64,000 bases of DNA from Solirubrobacteraceae bacterium (GCA_030447275.1 JAUJPF010000011.1:18254-82253), one strand, 5' to 3'. Numbered from the stretch's first letter, positions 51,945-60,144 are shown. Numbers and translations: made by a program. Notes: a model not told the origin generated them from the letters alone.

Positions 51945-53193
51945 GTGGCGGAACGAAGCTTTGACGTAGTGATCATCGGCGCCGGTCCGGCGGGCGAAGT
52001 CGCGGCCGGGCGCCTCGCCGAGCGAGGGCGCGCGGTGGCGATCGTCGAGTCCGAGCTGGTCGGTGGTGAGTGCTCCTTCTGGGCGTGCATGCCCTCCAAG
52101 TCGCTCTTGCGACCCGGCGAGGTGCTCGATGAAGTCCGCCGCGTCCCGGGGGCGTGCGAGGCGGTCACCGGCAAGCTCGACGTCGACGCCGTCCTCGAGC
52201 GGCGCGACACCATCGTCAACCGTCTGGCCGACGACCATCAGGTGCCGTGGCTCGAGGAGCGCGGCATCGAGCTCGTGCGCGGTCACGGCCGGCTGGACGG
52301 CGAGCGGCAGGTCCGCGTCGGCGACGAGCTCCTCACGGCCCGAGCGGCCGTCGTCGTGGCTACGGGCACCGCCGCCAGCATTCCGCCGATCCCCGGGCTG
52401 GCCGACGTGGCCCCTTGGACGAACCGCGAAGCGACGACGGCCTCCGCAGTCACCGGGCGGCTGCTCGTCCTCGGCGGCGGCGCCGTGGGCGTGGAGCTGG
52501 CACAGGCGTGGGCGTCGCTCGGCTCTGAGGTGACGCTCGTGGAGGCGGCACCGCGGATCCTGCCGCGCGAGGAGCCGTTCGCCTCGCGGGACGTCGCCGA
52601 GGGCTTGCGGGACCGCGGCGTCGACGTTCGCGAGGGCGTCAAGGCGAGCGCCGTAGCGCGCGAGAACGGCGAGGTCGTCCTCACGCTGGAGACGGGTGAG
52701 CGCATCGTCGGCGACGAGATCCTCGTCGCGGTCGGGCGCCGGCCGCTGACGCACGACGTCGGACTGGAGACCGTCGGCCTCGAGCCCGGCGAGTATCTCG
52801 AGACGAACGACCGGCTCCAGGTTCCCGGCCTGCCCTGGCTGTACGCGCTCGGCGACGTCAACGGCCGTTCGCTGCTGACCCACATGGGCAAGTACCAGGC
52901 GCGCGTCCTCGTCGACGCCATCGACGGCGGCGCGCTGCGCGCCACCCGCGACGATGCCGGCGCCCCGCGCGTCGTGTTCACCGACCCGCAGGTGGCCGCG
53001 TTTCACCGGCGCCGAGGTTGCGGATCTGCTTCAAGCCGCGACGCTCGCGGTGACCGCCGAGATACCCGTTGAGGAACTCTGGGAGGCGGTCGCGCCGTTT
53101 CCGACGCGCAGCGAGCTGTGGCTGAAGCTGCTCGAGCGGTACGAGACCGTGACACGCGAACGAGCTGGTGCCGCCCGGCCCTCTGCGGCATGA
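51945..53193 (+). pseudogene. Pyridine-nucleotide-disulfide oxidoreductase (mercuric-reductase/Lpd-like), internally deleted
   Basis: GTG 51945 with AAAGGAG upstream opens a flavoprotein: FAD motif VVIIGAGPAGEVAAGRLAER, redox-active GGECSFWACMPSKSLLRPGE (CX4C), NAD motif RLLVLGGGAVGVELAQAWAS and the second FAD site WLYALGDVNGRSLLTHMGKY. The family's C-terminal dimerisation domain then collapses: after VVFTDPQVAAF (about 53000) the frame runs into unrelated sequence to 53072, while the family end (FTGAEVADLLQAATLAVTAE, then FPTRSELWLKLLERYE) continues in another frame to 53193. Roughly 70-80 residues are missing at the junction. The product would lack the dimer interface and the His-Glu pair, so it is probably inactive. 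Confidence 0.8.
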
Positions 53194-53200
53194 CCGACCG

Positions 53201-54001
53201 ATGACGGCCGCGATCACGATCGGCATCGACCCGACGATCGAGCTCGGGCCGTTGACGCTCGCCTGGCACGGGCTCATGACGGCGGTCGGCGTGCTCGCCG
53301 GCGCCGCGCTCGCGGCTCGTGTCGCCCGCCGCTGGGGCCTGCCGACCGAGCCGACGGTCTCCATCGCGCTCCTGGCCGCCGTCGGAGGCCTCGTCGGCGG
53401 CCGCGTGCTCTACGTCGTCGAGCACGGGCTGCTCGACGCCCCCGCGCAGTGGCTGAGCACGCGGGGGCTCTCGTTCAACGGCGGCTTCGTCCTCGCGGCC
53501 GTCGCCATCGCGGTGTACGTCCGGCGCGCCCGCCTGCCGCTGCGCTACCTCGACGCCGTCGCCGTCGCGCTGCCGCTCGGCGTGGCTGTCGGGCGCATCG
53601 GCGACGTCATCAACGGCGAGCACTACGGCCCGGAGACCACCTCATTCCTCGGCGTCCGCAACACCCACCCTGACGCCAGCGTCCCCTCACCCGACGTCGC
53701 GTACCACTCCGGCGGCCTCTACGAGGTCGTCCTCGGGCTCGTCGTCTTCGCCGTCGTCTGGCCGCTGCGCGACCGGATCCGGACACCGACGCTCCTGACC
53801 TGGATGGTCGTCGGGTTGTTCGGCCTGGGCCGCTTCGTTGAGTTCTTCTGGCGGTCGGACAGCGACACCGTCGCGCTCGCGCTCAACAGCGCTCAGTGGA
53901 CGAGCCTCGGCATCCTCGGGGTCGGGCTGACCGGCGCCGCCGTCACCTGGCGCATGGCCTCCGCGCCGCGGACACACGGACCGGATGCCGGTCGGCGATA
54001 A
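53201..54001 (+). CDS. lgt: Prolipoprotein diacylglyceryl transferase (Lgt)
   Basis: A 266-residue polytopic membrane enzyme from ATG 53201. ITIGIDPTIELGPLTLAWHG is the family start, and the Lgt signature GRIGDVINGEHYG (about 131-143) carries the essential arginine; YHSGGLYEVVLGLVVF and GLGRFVEFFWRSDSD follow. It transfers diacylglycerol from phosphatidylglycerol to lipobox cysteines. Being inside an accretion element, it may be a second lgt dedicated to element-encoded lipoproteins such as the DUF3179 and BNR proteins nearby; that is inference. The start lies just after the broken reductase. Confidence 0.88.
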   Translation: MTAAITIGIDPTIELGPLTLAWHGLMTAVGVLAGAALAARVARRWGLPTEPTVSIALLAAVGGLVGGRVLYVVEHGLLDAPAQWLSTRGLSFNGGFVLAAVAIAVYVRRARLPLRYLDAVAVALPLGVAVGRIGDVINGEHYGPETTSFLGVRNTHPDASVPSPDVAYHSGGLYEVVLGLVVFAVVWPLRDRIRTPTLLTWMVVGLFGLGRFVEFFWRSDSDTVALALNSAQWTSLGILGVGLTGAAVTWRMASAPRTHGPDAGRR

Positions 54002-54189
54002 CGGCGCGGCTTCCTGACGGAGTCCGGCCACTCTGCCTCGAGCTCGACGCCCAGCCCATCCGCCATGCGGTCGACGTAGTTGAAGTAGGCGACGACCCCT
54101 GTGTGAATCGAGGATGTTCGCCGACTGCCGTCCCGTCGTTCGCACCCAAGTCATGTGGTCCCCTTCTCCGTCGAGCAGCTGGCCGCGGG

Positions 54190-54321
54190 TCAGTGATACA
54201 GCCCGACGGCGGCGAGCACGACCACGACCGTCACGCAGCACGCGAAGAAGAGGGCCGCGCGGCGGAGTCGTCGCCACTCCGCGTCGAGTCCCGCGTCCTC
54301 GTCGTGCCGCTCGCGCGTCAC
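54190..54321 (-). CDS. 43-residue single-pass membrane peptide
   Basis: GTG 54321 overlaps the stop of the DUF3179 gene (GTGA), opening 43 codons: a charged start (TRERHDEDAGLDAEWRRLRR) and one hydrophobic helix (AALFFACCVTVVVVLAAVG) with a cysteine pair. The coupling and amphipathic-then-hydrophobic layout support a real small protein. The roughly 190 bp between it and the lgt stop show no other gene. Confidence 0.5.
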   Translation of the reverse strand: MTRERHDEDAGLDAEWRRLRRAALFFACCVTVVVVLAAVGLYH

Positions 54322-55472
54322 CCGCCCGCCCTCGCGACGATGCGGGCGTCCGGGAGGAACGCGGCGAGCGCGAACCAGAACTGCTGGTCGTGGCGAAGCG
54401 GCGTCAGGCGGCGGCCGGCGAGGGGCCCGTTCGTCGCGCGCCCCGTGATGTCCCACGTCGTACCGGTCTGGCGATCCACGAAGCGCTCGCCGCGCGGTTC
54501 GAAGGCGAGTGTGCGGCCGTCGACGCGGCGGTCGAACGCCGCGCTCGTGCCCGCGTCGGCGGAGTCGGCGATCGGCGCGTCGTCGAGCGGCGACGCCACG
54601 CCGGCCTTGAAGAAGACGACGGCGGGCGTGCCCCCGACCCGGAGGTTCGCGACGGGAAGCTTGCGCAGCCGCGAGAACGGCACGACCGCGGCGTCGTGGC
54701 CGACGAACACGGCGGCGACACGCTCCTTGGCCGGGAGTCGCGCATCGGTTTCGCCGTCGAAGAGGAACGGCTCGCTGCGCGGGCGGTCGTAACCCTCGTA
54801 CGGAGTGCGGCCATAGTCACGGTCCACGCCGGTCTCACGCGACAGCACATCGCCGTCCGCGTAGCGCTCGCGGAAGTCGCCGAAGCTGAGCGTCTGCGAG
54901 CGCAGGATGCCGAGGCGCTTGCCCGTGAGCTCGCCCACGAGCGCCTCGCCGCTGAACTGCTGCCACCACGACTCGGTCTGGCGGTCCCACATCACGAGAT
55001 CCGACTTGCGCAGGTTGCCGGTGGTGCCGAAGGTCAGGACGCGCCCGTCAAGGCGGCGGTCGAAGACGACGGACGAGTTGCACAGCGGACAGAACGTCAC
55101 CGCGATCGGCCGCCCGTCCAGCTCGTCGTTGACGATCTCGTGCCAGACGAGGATCTGCACGGGGTACGCGCGCGCTCGGCCGCCGAGCTCCGCGACGAGG
55201 ACCGGCTCGCGATCGGCAAGCCACGCCGCCGCCTCGGTCTGGCCGATGACCTTCGGCTCGTCGATCGGCGGGATGCCGTCGCGTGGCGGTCCGCCGCTGC
55301 GGAACTCCGACAGCGAGACGCTGTTACGCGAGAAGTCCGTCTTCCAGCCGTCGGTGCTCACGCGGAGCCGCTCGCTGCCGACCAGCGCGGCGCGCTCGCC
55401 GACAGCGTCGCCGCCGCAGCCTGCCACGGCGAGCGCAAGGAACGCGGCTGCGACGAGCGGCAGCCGTGCCAT
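54318..55472 (-). CDS. DUF3179 lipoprotein
   Basis: A 384-residue protein from ATG 55472. The signal peptide carries lipobox LAVAGC (cysteine near 19). The body has the DUF3179 core: RAYPVQILVWHEIVNDELDG, RPIAVTFCPLCNSSVVFDRR with a CxxC (metal or redox) motif, and WWQQFSGEALVG. DUF3179 proteins are exported and have no settled function; the CPLC suggests metal or thiol chemistry. It lies 8 bp after the SRPBCC gene in one operon. Lgt nearby could lipidate it. Confidence 0.82.
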   Translation of the reverse strand: MARLPLVAAAFLALAVAGCGGDAVGERAALVGSERLRVSTDGWKTDFSRNSVSLSEFRSGGPPRDGIPPIDEPKVIGQTEAAAWLADREPVLVAELGGRARAYPVQILVWHEIVNDELDGRPIAVTFCPLCNSSVVFDRRLDGRVLTFGTTGNLRKSDLVMWDRQTESWWQQFSGEALVGELTGKRLGILRSQTLSFGDFRERYADGDVLSRETGVDRDYGRTPYEGYDRPRSEPFLFDGETDARLPAKERVAAVFVGHDAAVVPFSRLRKLPVANLRVGGTPAVVFFKAGVASPLDDAPIADSADAGTSAAFDRRVDGRTLAFEPRGERFVDRQTGTTWDITGRATNGPLAGRRLTPLRHDQQFWFALAAFLPDARIVARAGG

Positions 55473-55480
55473 TGGCGCCG

Positions 55481-55891
55481 TCAGCTGCCTTCGACGCGCG
55501 AGCGCACGCTCTCGAGGCCATCGCGGTAGATCTGCGAGAACGTCGCCTCGAGCTCGGCGGCGTCGCCGCCTTCGGCCGGCTCGAGCTCCGCCGCCCAGGT
55601 CACGTGCGAGTGGTCGCCGTGACCGGAGACGGCCAGACGGGAGCGATACGCGCTGATCGGCATCGGCGAGTCGGTTATCTCGTAGACGTAGAACCGCCCC
55701 TCGTCGGACTGCTCGACGATGCGCTCGTGAAGGTCGGCGCCGTCGACCGTCCTGCACGACCGCCGCTCGCCGTCGACCGACGAGGAAGCGATTGCGGGGA
55801 GCCATTCAGAGATTGTCGCCGGATCGCCGGCTACCGCCCACACTCGGCCGGGATCGGCGTTGATGGTGATGCTCTCGTTGATCTGGGGCAT
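55481..55891 (-). CDS. SRPBCC/START-like ligand-binding protein
   Basis: A 136-residue protein from ATG 55891. The helix-grip fold pattern is visible: QINESITINADPGRVWAVAG, then DPATISEWLPAIASSSVDG, then SRLAVSGHGDHSHVTWAAEL with the long C-terminal helix SQIYRDGLESVRSRV. It resembles polyketide-cyclase/dehydrase-type SRPBCC proteins that bind hydrophobic ligands. It is first in an operon with DUF3179 and a small membrane peptide. Ligand unknown. Confidence 0.78.
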   Translation of the reverse strand: MPQINESITINADPGRVWAVAGDPATISEWLPAIASSSVDGERRSCRTVDGADLHERIVEQSDEGRFYVYEITDSPMPISAYRSRLAVSGHGDHSHVTWAAELEPAEGGDAAELEATFSQIYRDGLESVRSRVEGS

Positions 55892-55976
55892 GAGCGTGCG
55901 ACCTGGTCTGGCCACGGGACGGTTCATGCTCGCGGCAAGCGACCTGGGAGTAGGCGCGCGGTAACCACTGCCTGCG

Positions 55977-55987
55977 ACTTCCCCAAT
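55977..55987. repeat. Putative arm site near the element 2/3 junction
   Basis: ACTTCCCCAAT followed by CGTTACCCC, matching the arrangement at 43413 and lying about 80 bp before the next tRNA-Ser 3' copy. The copy at 60.4 kb has only a degenerate version (AACTGCCCCGCAG near 60393). Confidence 0.45.
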
Positions 55988-56057
55988 CGTTACCCCAAGC
56001 GCCGCGCCGACGTACCCTATTCTCCGATGAGCACGGGGCGCACGGCACGAAGCGCGC

Positions 56058-56128
56058 CGGTTTCGAAAACCGTTGTAGCGGTAACCCCGCTACCGAGGGT
56101 TCGAATCCCTCCCCCTCCGCTCAAGCAC
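56058..56128 (+). repeat. tRNA-Ser 3' half: attachment-site copy between elements 2 and 3
   Basis: CGG-TTTCGAAAACC through CCCCTCCG, continuing into CTCAAGCAC exactly as after the intact tRNA (to 25939). The variable loop again has T instead of C. The preceding CGATGAGCACGGGGCGCACG closely matches the flank at 43.4 and 60.4 kb. From 56064 the sequence is repeated 4407 bp later. Confidence 0.88.
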
Positions 56129-56130
56129 GG

Positions 56131-56460
56131 GACGGCTCGCCGACGGCTTGCTCGTCGGTGTGGATCTCGTCGCGGGCCGCCGCGAGCTTGCCCGCCTCGA
56201 GCTCTCGCTCGCTGGTGAGCATCACCGCGAGCGCTTCCTCAGCGACCTGCTCCGCGGCGCCATCGAGCCTTGGCACGACGTCGTGATCGACTGCCCGCCG
56301 AGCCTCGGGCTCCTGACCGTGAACTGATGGTGGCCGCGGACGAGGTGGTGGTCCCCGTGGACATGACCGACGAGGGCGCGCTGCAGGGTGCCGTCGAAGT
56401 CCGAGGGATCGTGGACCGGCTCGGGCGGCACTCCGAGCCCGGCCCGCCCGACGCCCCCCG
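56131..56460 (+). pseudogene. parA remnant at the left end of element 3
   Basis: Sequence directly after the att copy encodes the middle of ParA without its Walker A: GRLADGLLVGVDLVAGRREL, LSLAGEHHRERFLSDLLRGA, VVIDCPPSLGLLTVN, then a TGA. After one missing base it continues as MVAADEVVVPVDMTDEGALQ and GIVDRLGRHS. These closely parallel the ParA at 30712 (GRRELARLELSLAGEHHRERF, VIDCAPSLGLLTVNAMVAAD). Similarity ends near 56440. It shows the elements share an ancestor carrying a partition module. Confidence 0.85.
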
Positions 56461-56540
56461 ATCGTCGACCGCGCCCGGCGTGTCCGCTACGCAACCCTCA
56501 ATCCCGCGTGCGCGGAGCACGCCTTCGAGGTCCACGGTCG

Positions 56541-56705
56541 TCACTGACCCGCTGACATGACGACGTGGGCGCGGGCGTACCGCCCGCTCAGGCTTCGCCC
56601 CCTGCTCGTCCAGCTCGTCGTGCTGGTGGTCGCTGGCGAGCTGGTGCTGAACCAGGGAGCCGACCCGACGAGCATCTTCAGGCCCATCCCTCCCATCATG
56701 TTCAT
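56541..56705 (-). CDS. Short methionine-rich protein, last of the BNR operon
   Basis: A 54-residue frame from ATG 56705 starting MNMMGGMGLKMLVG, 8 bp after the stop of the BNR lipoprotein gene on the same strand. Methionine clusters near the start may bind soft metals such as Cu(I). The rest is Ser/Thr-rich and unremarkable, and the ribosome site is weak, so this is tentative. Confidence 0.35.
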   Translation of the reverse strand: MNMMGGMGLKMLVGSAPWFSTSSPATTSTTSWTSRGRSLSGRYARAHVVMSAGQ

Positions 56706-56713
56706 CACCGCTG

Positions 56714-57613
56714 CTATCCGGCCGTGGTCCGGACGGTCCACGTCGCGCCGCCGTCCGAGGAGCGCTTCACAGTCCCGTCGGCCAAGGCGGCATAGAGCTC
56801 GTCCCCGTGTGCGATGAACGCGGCGGGCTGACCCTCGATGGAGCCCTGCGTCTGCCACTCCGTGCCGGCGTTGGCGCTGACGAACACCTGCCCCTGGCCG
56901 TCGACCAGGTACAGGCGATCCTTCTCCGGCCACGCGAACAGCCCTGCGAGCTGGTCCGAGAGCGGTCGCCAGCCGCGTCCTTCGTTCGGCGACGCGAACA
57001 GGCCCTTCTCCGTGGACACGACGACGCGTGACGGATTCGTCGGGTGGACGGCCAGACCGAAGACGGCCGCCGGGGGCATGCGCTCCTGCCATTTGCGGCC
57101 GCCGTCGCGCGAAACCATGAGTCGACCCTGCGTACCGTCGAAGCCGTAGATCTTGCCGCCCGAGGACTCCAGGACATGGAAGTCCGCCTCACCCAGCAGG
57201 GAGATGGTCTTCCAGGTCTTGCCGCCATCGCGCGACTCGATCAGCCCGAGGTTCGGTGGCAGGTTCTGATCGGCGCCGGGGTGGCCGGAGCCGATGAACC
57301 GGTTCTTGCCCACGACGGAGAAGCCCATGATGTCCTGGGTGCTCGTCCCGACCTGCTTGGGCGTCGTCTCCCGCTCGGCGGCCGAGAAGAGGCCGTTGTG
57401 CGTAGCGATGAACAGGCGCTCGTCAGCCGGGTTCACCCCGAGGCCGTGAATGTGCTCGAGGGCCGGGCCTTCCTCGACGGAGGCGCTCTCCTGACCGCCG
57501 CCCTCGCCGCCGCCGCCGAGCGTCGGGTCGTCGCTGCCGCAGGCGGCGAGCCCGACCGTCGCCAGCGCGGCTAGGACGGCGACCAGCGCTCGAGGCGACG
57601 GCGCGCGGCTCAC
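56714..57613 (-). CDS. BNR-repeat lipoprotein (F510_1955/sialidase-like propeller)
   Basis: A 299-residue lipoprotein from GTG 57613, overlapping the DUF4396 stop (GTGA). The signal peptide has lipobox VGLAAC. A Gly/Ser linker is followed by BNR/Asp-box repeats: LIESRDGGKTWKTISLLGEA, LMVSRDGGRKWQERMPP, VFVSANAGTEWQTQGS, and the final VKRSSDGGATWTVRTT. GLGVNPADERLFIATHNGLF resembles the F510_1955-type glycosylhydrolase-like family. No sialidase catalytic arginines are evident, so a binding propeller on the outer membrane face is more likely. Confidence 0.8.
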   Translation of the reverse strand: MSRAPSPRALVAVLAALATVGLAACGSDDPTLGGGGEGGGQESASVEEGPALEHIHGLGVNPADERLFIATHNGLFSAAERETTPKQVGTSTQDIMGFSVVGKNRFIGSGHPGADQNLPPNLGLIESRDGGKTWKTISLLGEADFHVLESSGGKIYGFDGTQGRLMVSRDGGRKWQERMPPAAVFGLAVHPTNPSRVVVSTEKGLFASPNEGRGWRPLSDQLAGLFAWPEKDRLYLVDGQGQVFVSANAGTEWQTQGSIEGQPAAFIAHGDELYAALADGTVKRSSDGGATWTVRTTAG

Positions 57614-58308
57614 GCGGCCGCCTTCACCCCACGCGCCACGAGGAACCGCACCATCGGATAGCCGGTCAGGAAGCCGAGGATGAGGCCCACCTGCATCAGG
57701 AACAGGAAGGTCACGTCGGTGACGGAGGGCATGACCCAGCCGAAGTGCAGGAAGAGCATCCAGCCGCCCATGCCGACATCGAAGGCCAGCACCGTCGCGA
57801 AGGCGATCAGCGCCGCCACACCGGCGCCCTGTCCGGGCGGAAGCCGGCGTGCGGGGACGGTGGAGAAGAAGAACTCGTAGGCGAACAAGAACGCCGTGGC
57901 GATCACCGCGACGGCCGCGATCATGGCCCACAGGTCCAGGCCGGCGATCGTCAGCCCGGACACCACGATGAGCGGCACGCCGAGAACATGGCCGACGAGC
58001 GACGCAGCCCCGCCCGGCGTCCCCCCGGTGAGCGCGGCGACGGACGCATCCTTCTCGGACGCCGCTCCATGCTCGGCCTGCCACTTCTCCGACTGCGGGC
58101 GCCCGTAGCGAGCGTAGGCCCAGATCGCGAGCGGACCGAAGTACAAGGCCGTGCTCGGCCAGATGACGTTCATGGCGCCCACGCGCTGCCGATGGCCGCG
58201 TCCGAAGACGTCGTAGGCGATGTACGCCGCCGACACCAGGGCCAGCCCGACGAAGCTCCACGACACCGGCGTCAGCCACCCAGGCGTGCTCATCATCTCA
58301 TCGTTCAT
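57610..58308 (-). CDS. DUF4396-type membrane protein
   Basis: A 232-residue protein with about six hydrophobic helices. GLALVSAAYIAYDVFGRGH, MNVIWPSTALYFGPLAIWAY then ARYGRP and the late LFLHFGWVMPSVTDVTFLFL fit DUF4396, a family often seen near copper or heavy-metal resistance genes (recalled association). It contains histidines and methionines in loops. The start ATG 58308 (second ATG at 58293) lies about 32 bp downstream of a palindromic operator. It is first in an operon with the BNR lipoprotein and the Met-rich peptide. Confidence 0.78.
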   Translation of the reverse strand: MNDEMMSTPGWLTPVSWSFVGLALVSAAYIAYDVFGRGHRQRVGAMNVIWPSTALYFGPLAIWAYARYGRPQSEKWQAEHGAASEKDASVAALTGGTPGGAASLVGHVLGVPLIVVSGLTIAGLDLWAMIAAVAVIATAFLFAYEFFFSTVPARRLPPGQGAGVAALIAFATVLAFDVGMGGWMLFLHFGWVMPSVTDVTFLFLMQVGLILGFLTGYPMVRFLVARGVKAAA

Positions 58309-58339
58309 CTGCGGTCCTTCCGAGTTCGTTCGTCGCTTG

Positions 58340-58358
58340 CTACTAGGCAGGGTAGTAG
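58340..58358. promoter_or_regulatory. BlaI-type operator upstream of DUF4396
   Basis: CTACTA-GGCAGGG-TAGTAG is a 19-bp inverted repeat (6-bp arms, 7-bp spacer) in the only intergenic gap of the module. A near-identical element, CTACGA-N7-TAGTAG, lies before the first gene of the other transcription unit at 60163. BlaI/MecI/CopY repressors bind such short TAC(A/T)-containing palindromes as dimers; the BlaI homologue encoded between them is the obvious ligand. Binding is inferred. Confidence 0.7.
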
Positions 58359-58420
58359 ATCCGCACGTGGCGGTGTTCCGAGCAGCGGACGTGGCGCGTG
58401 TACGCGTGAACCGGCCGCCG

Positions 58421-59338
58421 CTACACGGAGCGATGGCCGATCGCGCGACGCGCCCCGAGGATGCCGAACCCGCCGAGCACCACGGGCAGCACCGCCATGA
58501 GCAACATGCACGTCTGTGCGGCGAACAGCGGGATGTTGAGCTGAGGACCCTGGTGGACGGCGTCGAGACGGAGGTTCACGACGGCGACGGCGGCGAGCAT
58601 GGTCAGCGACCACGCGATGAGCGCGACGGGAAGCTGCCACGCGGGGCGCTCGCCGAGGAGGTGATCGACTCGCTCGGGCGCGATACCGACGACGGCGGGG
58701 TCGGCCGCCTCGAAGGTGAGCAGCGCTGAAGCCAGTGGCTGGGCGCCGCGTTTGCGCACGGCCGCGGAGTCGGCAGCAAGCTCGGCCAGTGCCGCGTAGC
58801 GGTCAGCGAGCCTGCGCGCGGCCGGCAGGAAGAACAGAGCGTCGGTGACCACCCGCACGACGAACACGCGGAGTGGATCGCGTACCCGCACGTGATGCGC
58901 CTCGTGGGCGAGGACGGCGTCGAGCTCGTCGTCGCTCAGCAGCGACGTCGCGCCCGTAGAGATGTAGATGCGCGGGCGAACCAGTCCGGCGCAGAACGCT
59001 TGGGGCTGGCCGTGGTCGAAGAGGACCGATCCGCCGGGGCCGCGGCCGCGGATCAGCAGCCGTCGCACGATGCGTCGCGAAGCCAGAACCTGACGGACGG
59101 CCGAACGCACCCCGAGGATGAGGACGGCGGTCGCGAGGCTGCCGAGCGCCAGACTCGTCACTGCCGCGACGCTCGCGTCCGGGAGCGCGAAGGTGATGCA
59201 CGCCTCGGCCAGCGCCGCGGGTGAGGGAGCATCGAAGCTCAGGCTCCCGACGGCTGTCATGAGAGCGAGCAAGAGCACGGCCGCCGCGGCGAGCCCGAGG
59301 CCGACGTGCAGCGCGAAGACCGACCTAGCCCGCGTCAC
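58421..59338 (-). CDS. M56 (BlaR1/MecR1-like) membrane metalloprotease
   Basis: A 305-residue protein with N-terminal helices (about 8-30 and 57-78) and a zinc-protease motif LAHEAHHVRVRDPLRVF in which H145, E146 and H149 form HExxH. A third-ligand-type glutamate is likely in ALAELAADSAAVRKRG. More helices follow at the C-terminus, without a penicillin-binding sensor domain. Family members cleave a BlaI-type repressor after sensing a signal. Its start lies inside the end of the BlaI gene (14-bp overlap), so the pair is translationally linked. Confidence 0.88.
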   Translation of the reverse strand: MTRARSVFALHVGLGLAAAAVLLLALMTAVGSLSFDAPSPAALAEACITFALPDASVAAVTSLALGSLATAVLILGVRSAVRQVLASRRIVRRLLIRGRGPGGSVLFDHGQPQAFCAGLVRPRIYISTGATSLLSDDELDAVLAHEAHHVRVRDPLRVFVVRVVTDALFFLPAARRLADRYAALAELAADSAAVRKRGAQPLASALLTFEAADPAVVGIAPERVDHLLGERPAWQLPVALIAWSLTMLAAVAVVNLRLDAVHQGPQLNIPLFAAQTCMLLMAVLPVVLGGFGILGARRAIGHRSV

Positions 59339-59723
59339 GCCGGGCCAGGCGGCGCAGTTGATCGCGCCGCTTCGGGTCGAGCTGGTTCATCTGGCGCGCG
59401 AAGTGCACGAGCGCGGCCTCGCCGTAGTTCTCGACGAGCGCCCCCACCTCCGCTGCCGCGCGCGCCTCCAGGTACTCGTCGCGGCTCATCGCGGGCCGGT
59501 AGATATCGGTCTTGCCCTCGCGCCGGCGGACGAGCAGCCCCTTCTTGTCGAGCCGCGCCATCGTCGTCATGACCGTCGTGTACTTGCGCTCCTTGTCGGA
59601 GCGCGCGTTGAGCTCCCCGAGGACCGCTCGGACGCAGCACTCGTGGTGCTCCCAGAGCAGCTCCATGACCTCGGATTCGAGCTCATGCAGTCCAGGTGGA
59701 ACGCTGTTGTCGGCGGCCGGCAT
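59325..59723 (-). CDS. BlaI/MecI/CopY-family repressor
   Basis: A 132-residue winged-helix protein: LHELESEVMELLWEHHECCV, ELNARSDKERKYTTVMTTMA, RLDKKGLLVRRREGKTDIYR, then a C-terminal dimerisation region with the usual cleavage-prone linker. It pairs with the M56 protease directly downstream. It would repress both palindrome-marked promoters of the module and be removed by proteolysis on signal. The usual ligands in relatives are beta-lactams (BlaI) or copper (CopY); here neither a lactamase nor a copper pump is seen. Confidence 0.88.
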   Translation of the reverse strand: MPAADNSVPPGLHELESEVMELLWEHHECCVRAVLGELNARSDKERKYTTVMTTMARLDKKGLLVRRREGKTDIYRPAMSRDEYLEARAAAEVGALVENYGEAALVHFARQMNQLDPKRRDQLRRLARRDAG

Positions 59724-59728
59724 GGTTG

Positions 59729-59935
59729 CTACAGGCTAGCCTCGCGACCCGGCACGGACTCGGCGGTCGAGGCGATCTGCGCCCCGAGCGCACGCTGGCG
59801 CGTCCGGAGCCTGGCGAGATCCGACGACGTGCGCGGCGGGCAGCATGCGGAACGCTTGCCGCGGCGCGTCGCCCAGAGCATGTGCAGCGGACAGGCCAGC
59901 GCGGCGGCGGCCGCGATGACGACGACCGCGGTCAC
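59729..59935 (-). CDS. Small membrane protein with CP motif
   Basis: A 68-residue protein from GTG 59935, overlapping the upstream gene's stop. An N-terminal helix VVVIAAAAALACPLHMLWAT contains a CPxHM motif; a basic CCPP segment and a C-terminal amphipathic helix (LARLRTRQRALGAQIAS) follow. Its neighbour has a closely similar layout (helix with CPVGM, then coiled-coil-like helix), suggesting a paralogous pair. Cys-Pro and Met/His in a membrane helix hint at metal binding. Confidence 0.65.
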   Translation of the reverse strand: MTAVVVIAAAAALACPLHMLWATRRGKRSACCPPRTSSDLARLRTRQRALGAQIASTAESVPGREASL

Positions 59936-60144
59936 GAGCGGCCTGCAACCGCGGCCTCGGGTGCGTCAAGCCGCTCGATCTCGGCGCCGAGCCGCCGGTG
60001 CTCCTCTCGGAGTTGCTCGACACTCGCGCCCGCGCGAGGGTCGGATGCCGTGGGCTCCCGGCGCATGCCCTTGGCCATGAACCACATCATCAGGCCCATG
60101 CCAACCGGGCAGGCCAAGAAGGCGAGTGAGAGAAGGCTGTCCAT
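59932..60144 (-). CDS. Small membrane protein with CPxGM motif, first gene of the BlaI operon
   Basis: A 70-residue protein from ATG 60144. The helix LLSLAFLACPVGMGLMMWFMAKGM is Met-rich with a CP motif, resembling small DUF2933-type proteins of metal-resistance operons (resemblance only). The C-terminal half is a charged helix (EQLREEHRRLGAEIERLDAP). Its start is 19 bp downstream of the 60163-60181 palindrome, so it should be under BlaI control. It overlaps the next gene by 4 bp. Confidence 0.68.
   Translation of the reverse strand: MDSLLSLAFLACPVGMGLMMWFMAKGMRREPTASDPRAGASVEQLREEHRRLGAEIERLDAPEAAVAGRS

Noticed and set aside
56541..57092. A 183-codon reverse frame over the BNR gene
   Set aside because: Most of it is out of phase with the BNR lipoprotein. 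Only the final 54 codons from ATG 56705 are kept as a tentative Met-rich gene.
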